From positions 14,496,501-14,560,500 of the forward strand of contig OX327710.1 of assembly GCA_946807835.1 (NCBI GenBank): 64,000 bases of DNA. The letters run 5' to 3'. This DNA is from Ailanthus altissimus (Eukaryota; Streptophyta; Magnoliopsida; Sapindales; Simaroubaceae). A model generated the notes under the pieces. That model ran no database searches and was not told the DNA's origin. It saw nothing but the letters and a program-made list of their open reading frames with translations. Positions within the stretch are counted from its first letter, which is position 1. Each line of letters begins with the position of its first letter. A program made the translations under genes and the position numbers. Shown here piece by piece: positions 55,055-64,000 of this stretch.

Positions 55055-56491
55055 TGACACGTCCAGAATATAGAAGTTATTCCCAAGTGCAGGATTGTCG
55101 AAGTAATAAATAACCCGATGAGAACGGGGTCGATCCACAGGGAAGTAGAATTAAAATTACAAATTATAAACACTTTAAAGATAATTAATGCAGTATAAGA
55201 TGTTTGCAAATATTATTTCAATTAACCAATTCAAATAAAAAGCTAAGGTTACGGGGATTCACTCTTGGCATAAGAAGTAAGAATATATTTAACTTTTTAT
55301 TTTTTTATAACTCAATTGAAATCCTCACACAAAGGAGGTTCCAACCGAAAAATATAGCAATTAAAGTTCATTATCATTTATATATTGATTAGTATTTATT
55401 TCTTTCAATTATTATACACCAAATCTTATAAATGGGTTCAAGTATTTATTATGTCAATCTTTATATTTGTCTACAATAAATCAAGACTCCCACTTTACAA
55501 GAAAGGTTATATAAACCAAATCTTGTAAATGGTTTCAAGAATTTATTGTGCCAAGTATTAAGTTTGTCAATAATAAATCAAGAATCACTACTTTAGAAGA
55601 AATGGTATTAATTCTACAAACAAAATAAATACATCATATATAAATTCACATAACTTAAAAATGAAGCATTAAATTCATGAATAAATATTAAACATATCTT
55701 ATTACCTTGCCAAGAGCTTCACCCTTTCACCTTAGCTTAAACAAAATTATTTGGACATAATAAAACTACATGAAAAGAAAAGAAATGGAAGAAGAAATAA
55801 CATGACTTAATAGTAAACAAGAGAAATAATAGTACAAGAAAATGGATACAAAGGAAAAGTATTTTGAACTAAATTTTAACTTTCTAATTACATTCTTCAG
55901 GCATAAACAAGCCACCTATTTATAGAAAAATATGGATAAATCGAGACAAATTTGGAGGGAACCACTTGGTTGATGAAAGTCAAGAATGGTGGCAAAATAA
56001 TTTGCATTCATTATCACTTGGGCACCCACTTGATTATCCAATTTGGAATTGATGTGATCCGAATTAGCGTCACTCAAAACATAAAAGTTGTAGATAATTC
56101 TCTTATCTTTCCAAATTGAGTGATCTCATACGTATTAGATACGTATTTCTATAGTTATAGGCCAAATACTAATAACTGTTCAAACTGGGCCTGTACTGCA
56201 GATCAATTCTGTTCTAGGCCAATTTTCACCCTCTAAACACTCGAATTTCCAATTCTTTGTGAAATACAATATGTTAGCCCATTGAGTCAGATCTGCACAG
56301 GATCAAGAATCACCGTAATTAGATCTTTAGGTAGAAAGTTATGCCCATTTTACCGAACCTGCCACAAAACAGTTATACGATAATTAAGTACAATATTGTA
56401 AACATACTTAAGTTAAGAAAATTAAATACACTAGTAATACAAAACAATCATGTAAAACTCTTATTAAATGTGTAATTTCAAGTGTTCATCA
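55055..56491 (-). mobile_element. Solo LTR (1.44 kb), TSD GTAAC
   Basis: On the + strand it is TGACACGTCC to GTGTTCATCA, flanked by exact GTAAC at 55050-55054 and 56492-56496. The minus-strand 3' end (CCCTGTGGATCGACCCC then GTTATTTATTACTTCG) has the same style as the LTR at 51919, so the element ran on the minus strand. It contains a 97-bp tandem duplication at 55418-55612. The minus-strand ORF across its right end mixes LTR and copia codons. Confidence 0.9.
55418..55612. repeat. 97-bp tandem duplication inside the solo LTR
   Basis: ACCAAATCTTxTAAATGG starts at 55418 and 55515. Both units continue with TTCAAGxATTTATT and AATAAATCAAGA. Confidence 0.8.
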
Positions 56492-58560
56492 GTAACATAT
56501 TCCTCTTTAAAGACAATATTTCTTAGTTTAGCACTCCCACTATGTTCAACATCCTCAATGAATTTAGCATTTTCTATCTCAAAAAATGATTTGCTTGAGA
56601 AATCATAAAACTTGAAACCTCTTAATTTCTCTGAGTATCCAACAAAGTAGTAGCTTATTGTTCTTGAGTCCAACTTCATTTCATTAAGCCTGTAGGCCTA
56701 ACCTCAGCGGGACAACCTTATACATACAAATGTTTAATACTAGGTTTCTTTTCAATCCATAGTTTATATGAGATTTTAGCTACAACTTTACTTGAAACTC
56801 AATTAAAGATATACACTACAGTCTTTAAGGCTTCACCTTAAAGAGATTCTGGTAAAGAAGAATTATTTATAATCTTTTTAACCATATCCTTTAGGGTCCA
56901 ATTTCATTTTCTAGCTATACTATTTTGACTTAGAGTCTCTAGTATGGTGTATTGAGGAACAATACCACATTCTTGCAAATGTCTTACAAAAAGGCCTAGA
57001 TGTTGTTCACTTATTCTGTTATATATACTATAGAACTCACCACCACGATTAAATTTAACAGCTTTAATTTTCTTACCAAGTTAATTTTCATCTTCAGCTT
57101 TAAAGGCCTTGAAAACATTGAATGATTGACTTATTATGAATTAAGTATAGATACCTATAACGAGAATAATTATCTATAAAAAGAATAAAATATTATTTAC
57201 CATTCCAAGAAGCCGTAAGGAATGGACTACAAATATCAGTATGAATTAATTCCAAGATGTTTAAACTCATGTTAGCACCAACTTTTCTAACATTTGTTTG
57301 TTTTGTCTTAATGCATTTAATACATATTTTAAAATATAAAATATTTGTTTGAATTCTTTGTTTAGAAATGTATTCTAAACGTTTATGCCATAACATGTAA
57401 GAATTCTTATTAATTAATTTGCGCTTTATACAACAATTGCTTACATGCAATATTTCATTAACTCATGAGGCATGAAGATCTGACACCAATAATATTTGAA
57501 TTTTGAAATAGACTAAACTTTCTATTTTTAAAAGAACAAGAGTAACCGAATTTGTCTAAATAATGAATAAAAACCAAATTCTATCTAAATAACGGTACAT
57601 AAAATATCTCATGCAAATTCAAATAATGATTAAATTCTAGTTATAATCTAAAAAATATAATTGCCTTAACAGTATCCTTGTTGCCATCACCCAAATAGAT
57701 AAATCTTTCAGCATCAATTGGTAATCGGTTCCTTCGACAATCCTGTATAGTCACACTTATATAAGTAGTTGCACCTGTATCTATCTGCTAAGTATGACTT
57801 GGTACTAAAGTCAAATTAACTTCTCAACAAACAAAGTTGAGAATTTTACCCTTTTAGAGAGCCATTTTGCATACTTTGAACAATTCTTCTTCATATATTC
57901 AACTTTCTTGCAAAAGTAACAGGTGGTTTCATTATTTTGTTTCTTTTGCACCTTAAGCTATGAAGTTCTAATGTCTGCAGCTCTTTTTTCTTTATTATCA
58001 TTTTTTCTTTTCTTATTGGTATTATTGGCATTGAAAGAAGTTATTAAATAAGCACTCTCTATCTTTTCTTATTTCAATCTCTCTTCCTCTTACACACATT
58101 GAGCAATAAGCTTAATGAGAGCCCATTTCTCCTTTTGAGTGTTATAACTAATCTTAAATTGACTGTATTGTACAAGAAGAGAGATCAAGATAAATGCACG
58201 AGAATGTCATCAGACAACTCTAACTTTAGTGCCCTTAATCCTGTAATTTGATTAGACATTTTTATAATGTACTCTCTTATATTTCTTTTCCTTTATACCG
58301 CATTAAACGAGCTTAGATAAAATGATGCTCATTTTGACCTTTTTTTTACCTGTAAATCGGTCTGGTATTTGACTAAAAAACTTTTTAGCATTTTCTTCCT
58401 CAAACATTGTGCCTCTAATGATATTTAGAATAGAGTGCTTCTTAATCATCAAACTCATATGGTTAAAACGCTTCTATTTTTCATAAAATACCCTTTGTTC
58501 AACAATATTGTCATCAATAGGGCATAAGATTCTTCCATCCGGATTATATAGTTTAAATCC
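56492..58560 (-). pseudogene. Copia integrase, protease and gag remnant
   Basis: Minus strand. Gag fragments lie at 58560-57990 (LYNPDGRILCPIDDNIVEQ, NIIRGTMFEEENAKKFF, NTQKEKWALIKLIAQC). The zinc knuckle near 57900 reads CYFCKKVEYMKKNC, with the zinc His replaced by Tyr. The gag-pre-integrase domain is at 57450-57193 (SYMLWHKRLEYISKQRIQ, LELIHTDICSPF). The integrase core between 57190 and 56700 is heavily broken. The post-integrase block at 56679-56497 (SYYFVGYSEKLRGFKFYD) leads to the solo-LTR junction. Many stops. Confidence 0.8.
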
Positions 58561-59294
58561 ATACACTTAAGCATAATTGTAATGTGATCCTTCCGTTTCC
58601 TAAAGTAGTGCTGCTAAACAGTAGAATGTTATTCAAGTTTGCAGAAATAGAAGAAGCATTTACTTAATATAGAACAAACAAAAAAAACTCACAATTAATA
58701 ATCATGTCATTCAATCATGCATAGATATATATACATGGAAAAAGATACAATAAGTTGGGCCATTATAAAATACCAAGCACAACTTTGAAATTTAATCTTT
58801 AGACAGAAGTAACAATTTGTAAATAGTACTCTAAAAAAACTTTGACAATAAATATTGATAGTAAATCCTACTAATAATATACCTTTGTTTGGACTGATAT
58901 ATTATACACATAGAAAATAGTAACGTTTATCATATATTTACTACCATATGTGTTTGTATTTGGCTAAAAAATAATCTTCCTTTGGCTTGATTATTTTTTA
59001 CATAGATTTAAACACAATTATTTAGGTTCTTAAATCATATCCATATATTTCAAAATAAATAAATCTACATAAAATATGTCACTTTGGTGATATTTTATTT
59101 TAATTTAATTTATTTTAAAATACTGAATTTTAATTTGCAGAAAAAGAGAGAGAAAGTAAAATTATTAAAATCAAAGTCAAAGTCACCTAGGGATTGGAGT
59201 CTCTATATTACCGCTCTAAATAAAATTATAAGAGGCGCTCTTTATATAGGCATTAAATCCTTAGCAATTAATACATAAAAACAACGATATTAAT
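58561..59294. other. Copia leader or AT-rich filler, no gene seen
   Basis: This should contain the 5' leader, primer site and LTR of the minus-strand copia, but no TGGTATCAGAGC-like site or LTR copy is visible. The rest is AT-rich with no supported ORF. Confidence 0.4.
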
Positions 59295-61165
59295 ATTTTA
59301 AAATGATAGACTAAATAAAATTATAACTCTAATAGTCTTCATTTCATTTAAGCCTCTGTTAGTCAAGGCCAAGTTATTAAAAGGCTACCTCTAATCATTA
59401 AAAAAAAAAGTAAAATTTGAATATTATGATGAATTTGTCATAAGTAAAAGTTCAAATATTATATTACTTCTAGTTCTAAATTCTTCATTTCGTGATTCTG
59501 CATATTTACTTTTGAATTTTTTTCATGGTTGACACTCATTTATATATTTTAATTGTTTGCAAATGATGAGTTTAAATTCAAATTTGAGTAAAAATATTTA
59601 TTGTAGACTTGTAATTTCATTCTCAGTTAAATTTTAAGAATAAATGAGACAACTATAAAGAAACCCCTCTTCTGCCACACCCTAATAAAAAAAAAAGTTT
59701 GCGTCATAAACATCTGCACAAAGATAAAAAAATGTGATTGCACTTTGCGCAATGTAAAACGGTGAAAGACAAAGTCAAATACAATTACGGTGGTAAGATG
59801 CTTGCTTACAATCTAACACATCACATAACTAGTAGTATATCAAAGTACTTAAAGAGATGTAAAGAGTATATTTTGATACAAACCTACTAGAGAAAAAGGA
59901 GAGAGTAATAATGATGTGCCTTAGCAATAGAGTTAAGAAGCATATTGACATGCACTTGTGAAAATGGTGGTGATGCATGAGTTGCCTTTTAATCTTGTGA
60001 AGAATATTAGGTTTCAATATTTTTGTAGTGTGGCGGTTCCCAAATTTGATATCCTGACACCTAGAACTATAACCAGAGATGTAATTGAGTTACTTGTTGC
60101 AAAGAAAGCTATGTTGAAGAATTTGGTTAAGAGGCAACAAGTGAGTTTGACAACCGACATATGGACCTCCATTTATAATCACAGCTATATAGTTGTCACG
60201 GCTCATTTCATAGACAATGATTGGCAGTTGTATTAGAGAATTTTGAGTATTTCTTTTGTTTTAAACTATAAGGGAGAAACGATTGAGAAACAGCTGAAAA
60301 CTTGTTTGTTGGATTGGGGTAATGACAACGTATTCATTAATCTAACTAACTCAATAAAGTAAGTCCATATAATTTTACTAAGATAATAAATCTTAATAAA
60401 TTTTGTTTTGAATTTAATTATTTATCATTTTTATCGTTGTTGTATTGCATATATTGAAGATTGGTAATTTGTTTTGAGTAACTATATTATTAGTTACTAA
60501 TACCATTATAATTTTATCAAAATTAGTAAAGGGAGTTGATTAATATGTATGAAATTTATTATAATAATTTTATATAAATTATTAATTTTTTAGTTCACTT
60601 TAAAATTAAAAAATTAATTTAATTTAATCCATATTTTAATTCACTTAAATAAATTTTCAATTCATTATTCATTCATGATTGAAAAGAGAATTTAATTAAT
60701 CTAGTTAACTCTATAAAAAAGCCCACATAATTTAACAAAATAAAACTCCATTAATTAATATTTCAACAAATATCTTAAAAAATTAAATTAACTCAAAACA
60801 CAATAAATAAATAAATGTGTCAAATCCAACTAAAACATATCTCATATAAAAAAAAAAAAACTTAATTAAAACCCAAACACAAACATAACAAAAGGAATTT
60901 TAAAAATCTAACTCAATTTCAAACCCACCCAAGAGAGAGAGATAAACTAAGCCCAACCCAATTTTCAATATCATGAATTAGGGTCCCATTTCGATCCAAA
61001 TTTGGGTTAGGTCAAGTTGGATCAAGACAAAACTCTTAATTTATCTCATAAAAAATTAGGTATAATTGGGTCAACCCAAACTCGGAATGAACCGAATAAT
61101 ACCTAGACCTATTTGAAATTGATTAATTTATGGTAATGATTAAAATAATAAAAAATAAAATTTCA
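59295..61165 (+). mobile_element. hAT-related locus, copy 2 (copy 1 at 6920-8745)
   Basis: It aligns with 6920-8745 from the CTCTAATAG/TCATTTCxTTTAAGCCT block to AAAATTTCAAA at the right end, where a LINE fragment abruptly begins. It contains a better preserved transposase fragment. The termini are not identified. Confidence 0.7.
59765..60370 (+). pseudogene. hAT transposase remnant (RICESLEEPER/DAYSLEEPER type)
   Basis: The BED zinc-finger remnant is at about 59770-59865 (DKVKYNYGGKMLAYNLTHH, with the two zinc Cys now Tyr and Gly). The conserved middle section is at 59958-60236, with ELPFNLVKNIRFQYFC, FDILTPRTITRDVIELL, QQVSLTTDIWTSIYNHSYI, and AHFIDNDWQLY. Within it, the Asp of TTDIWTS is a conserved hAT position. 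After a stop the frame continues with KGETIEKQLKTCLLDWGNDNVF before dissolving. The catalytic core's end and the hAT dimerisation domain are absent. The ancestor was an active transposase; this copy is not. Confidence 0.8.
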
Positions 61166-62212
61166 AATAATTTATCCCAAGTACAGAAGGCACATCTACC
61201 GGTGTTAAAAGTTTGTCGACAACAGTGGCTGCAACAAACTCAACTTCAATAACAAAAAGCCCCAATTCAGATACAGCCAACATGCCTGAAAATATTGCTT
61301 TTGCCTCTATTACAAGGACAGAAAAAACTACATCTAATTGCTCCATAACACACTATATTACCTGCCCATTTTAAGATCGGAGAACATAACCAAGTCCCGT
61401 TTTGCCAGCGATAAGATCAAATTTGGCATCTGAATTAATCTTGACACCACCCATTGCAGGAGTACGCCACCTGCATCGTTAGATCTCACCACTAGCAGAA
61501 GGGAAAGTTTCATTAGCATTCTGAAACTCAAGATAGATGGTCTCTTTTACTACCGAAATACTCTCTAGATTAATCCGAGCATGGATAACCTCATTTCTAA
61601 CAAACCAATTCCTCCACAAACACACACATAACAATTCAAACTCAGCAATATTAAGAGTACCTAAACAAGAAAGAAGAAATTCCTTCATTGAATTGCTATG
61701 ATCACACTTAATACCAACCGGCAGATCACATTCACTCCTTACTGATTTTAAACAGAAGCAGAAGCATAAGGCATGGATGGTGAGTTCAGCCCACAGACAC
61801 ATCTAGGACAATCTTCAGTAGCCGGAACATGGCGATTCTTGAGGTTAAATTTTGTTGGTAACCAATCATTAAAAGCCCGCCAAACAAAAAGTTTTACTTT
61901 CGGAGGCAATCACAAGCGCCAAAGCATACACCACTAGATGTCTATTGATGACTGTTCAGAGCAAGAAGCAGTACTTTGGAGCTGACAAGCAAACCAATAT
62001 CCGCTTCTAACAATATAAACACTAAACTTATCGTAATGCCAGAGCACGCTATCTGAATGTGGTTCCCTCTGAGTTAAAAGCGGAAAACTCAAAATAGCGT
62101 GAGCGTCATCTTCCAAAAAAAGACTCCTAAATAAGAGTTTATTTAAGGCACCTAAATCTGTGATAAGGGTAGCAACTCAGAAGTATTAATTCAGCCAATG
62201 AAAAAGAAAGGG
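61166..62212 (-). pseudogene. LINE (L1-type) pol C-terminal fragment
   Basis: Minus strand. The zinc-binding reverse-transcriptase region is at 62200-61900 (LLFRSLFLEDDAHAILSFPL, SVLWHYDKFSVYIVRSGYW). The linker at 61802-61479 has FLLSCLGTLNIAEFELLCVC and LWRNWFVRNEVIH. RNase H is at 61480-61180, with MGGVKINSDAKFDLIAGKTG and a block like AEALAxxxGLxLAxxLG (AKAIFSGMLAVSELGLFVIE). Both ends are cut, on the left by the hAT-related locus and on the right by a copia LTR, so neither endonuclease, RT core nor poly(A) tail is present. Confidence 0.75.
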
Positions 62213-63488
62213 TGATAAAAATTTTAATTGATGAAAGAATCACTATAATCAGAATTTTATGTTAAATTATTAAAATAAAATAAAATTAAAAGCGTACTTA
62301 AATTTATGGAGACACAGAAAAATTAAAGTTAATATTTTCTACGTTTAAATCTTTTTTTTTATGAGAGAAAAATTATTGTATGAGATGTGAATGAATAATA
62401 CATTAAGGTTTAAACTAAAAATTTCAACTTATTATTTAGAGTATTTTATTTTATTTTGGTCTATCATAAGAATAAAATAAAATAAAATATTAAGTCTCTA
62501 CACATTAAAACCCATGTCATATGTGATGGCCTAATAAACCCAATAATAAATAAACTTTATTTGATCACTTTTAATGAACAACAAAATAGATAGTTAATAA
62601 TATACAATTAATTGATATATGTAAACTCACTTTAATATAATACTCAACAATATCTCACTTGGGCTACATATGTCATTTTACAATTGTACATTATCAATTA
62701 CTTGTACCCAACAACCTATTATTTAGAATATTTTATTTTATTTTAGCCTATCAACTTTGGCTTCTCGCTCCCTGTTCTCCTTCCCTACCTTCGCTAATAA
62801 AATAAAATAATTAAGTCTTTACACATTAAAGCCCATGTCATATATGATGGCTTAATAAACCCAATAATAAATAAACTTTATTTGATCACTTTTAATGAGC
62901 AACAAAATAGATAGTTAATAATATATAATTAATTGATATATGTAGACCCACTTTCATATAATACCCAACAATCTCCCACTTGGCCACATATGTCACTTTA
63001 CAATTGTACATTATCAAATAATTTTATGAGTTCAATATATATTATCTTAATAAAAGACATCTCTAAACAATCTGGTCTATCAATTATATTGATATAGAAT
63101 CAAAGCAATCTTCTTTATCTCTTTTGTAACTAGACGCATCAATGGTCACAAACATCAATATAATCAATGACATAGATCAAACATGGATGTATAGCATAAA
63201 AATTTTATGCAATGTGATCCCTTAACACGCCTATTTTTAATTGGTCCTACTTTATAACTCAAAAGAGTTTAATAATATACTTTTAAAACTTTATGCAAAA
63301 TCGCAAGTGAAAGAATATAACTTTATTTCAGAGTTTTTAATAAATAAACAAAGAATAATACTTTATTCTGATGAGAAAACATGTCAACTATAATCGAACA
63401 TTAAGAAACAAACTCTCATTATAGAAGCATATCATTAGAATGAATCACATTCATGCGAGCCACATGCTCATGAAACACCTTGGGTGGT
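62213..63488 (-). mobile_element. Copia 3' LTR and pol-proximal end, related to 47440-48480
   Basis: The LTR is at 62213-62649 (TGATAAAAATTTT to CTCAACA), homologous to 47440-47886. The internal 3' end follows in the same order (CATATGTCAxTTTACAA, AGACATCT, TTTTATGxAATGTGATCCC) up to ATGCTCATGAAACACCTTG, matching 48460. A ~270-bp block spanning the LTR edge is duplicated (62431-62700 and 62718-62985). The element is then interrupted at 63489. Confidence 0.8.
62431..62985. repeat. Direct duplication across a copia LTR boundary
   Basis: TTATTTAGAxTATTTTATTT starts at about 62431 and 62718. Both runs continue through GTCTxTACACATTAAA, AACAAAATAGATAGTTAATA and the LTR-internal junction. The second copy carries about 40 bp of unrelated GC-richer sequence at 62758-62797. 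Confidence 0.8.
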
Positions 63489-64000
63489 TGATGTGTGCTA
63501 TAATAGCTAAGCACAAGTGCACGCTATCGTATCAAGTAACATAAAATTTTAAGTTCAAATATCGATCTCACAGAGACTATGCAATCTAATTGTATAAATC
63601 AAGTACTAAAATTGTATCTACTTAACTTTTATTCAAAAAATTAAATCTAAAATTTATTTAATTAATCTACTCTATCAATTAAACTAAACAAAAGTAAAGG
63701 ATAGAATTAAAAAATAAAGATAATCTAGGATTTTACTCGTCCCCTAGTATTTCATTGGACTCATTAACCACTTAGTTAATCTTTTAATACCAATTGATTG
63801 GCTTAAACACTAATCTCATCACAAGCCTCTGTTGATGGTCAAATGACTATATTTCACATTCTAACAATCACCTATATGTCTATAGTAATCAAATCAGAAT
63901 GTAATTCATTAAGATCAAGTCTAAATTATACCATACATTCCACCTAGGTATATGTCTATTCTAGATGGAACTCATAGTTATTACCCTATGATCATGCATC
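63489..64000 (-). mobile_element. LTR, partial, running off the window
   Basis: It begins TGATGTGTGC on the + strand. Read on the minus strand it ends like the LTR at 51919-53365 (TTACTTGATACGATAGCGTG before the end, preceded by CTCTGTGAGATCGATATTTG). It interrupts the copia fragment at 63488. The other end lies outside the window. Confidence 0.6.

Larger units (their letters stand above)
47440..58600 (-). mobile_element. Ty1/copia element, minus strand, hosting nested insertions
   Basis: The 3' LTR is at 47440-47886, then RNase H and RT to 49880. A chromovirus derivative (49881-54923) follows, then a short stretch of pol (54924-55054), a solo LTR (55055-56491), and the rest of pol and gag to about 58560. 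The copia reading resumes across both insertions once one copy of each target duplication is removed. No 5' LTR or primer site is found before the hAT-related locus at 59295. A related LTR and pol 3' end recur at 62213-63488. Confidence 0.85.

Noticed and set aside
1..64000. tRNA, rRNA or CRISPR features
   Set aside because: No cloverleaf, conserved rRNA block or regularly spaced repeat-spacer array was seen; the tRNA-like signals are only retrotransposon primer sites and the SINE head.

Overview
The window reads as nuclear DNA of a flowering plant, most likely a eudicot. It is strongly AT-rich, has no convincing intact host gene, and is packed with plant-type transposable elements: Ty3/gypsy elements of the Tat and chromovirus types, Ty1/copia elements, a LINE remnant, a SINE, hAT-type transposase remnants, and MITEs with 8- and 9-bp target duplications. 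The species cannot be named from the sequence alone.

Layout. Positions 1-9112 are AT-rich host sequence with duplicated segments, three inverted-repeat or MITE-like insertions, a tandem repeat of 117-bp units, and a decayed hAT transposase locus. Positions 9113-24078 hold one old Tat-type Ty3/gypsy element in + orientation, with decayed gag, protease, RT, RNase H and part of integrase. It also carries an antisense extra ORF with its own apparent promoter and splice sites. Three solo LTRs of 2.1-2.6 kb have landed inside it. Positions 24079-36834 hold at least three diverged copies of a host segment, punctuated by a solo LTR, an hAT MITE, a SINE with a clear target duplication, and a minus-strand copia element (29668-35118). 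Positions 36835-41619 hold a 5'-truncated chromovirus, which abuts a minus-strand copia element cut off at its 3' end (41620-45712). Positions 45713-47439 are host sequence duplicated from 3959-5180.

From 47440 a minus-strand copia element is broken up by a full-length chromovirus derivative (49881-54923) and a solo LTR (55055-56491). The chromovirus derivative contains its own solo LTR (51919-53365). The window ends with a second hAT transposase remnant, a LINE fragment, a second copy of the copia LTR with its pol 3' end, and the start of another LTR.

The youngest structure I can identify is the 49881-54923 chromovirus. Its two 531-bp LTRs differ at one position that I saw. Its gag is open. 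RT, RNase H and integrase have been removed by one internal deletion that keeps protease and the C-terminal chromodomain remnant in one open frame. It therefore looks like a non-autonomous element that would have needed enzymes supplied in trans. Several nesting events are proven by exact target duplications and by host reading frames that resume on the far side of the insertion.
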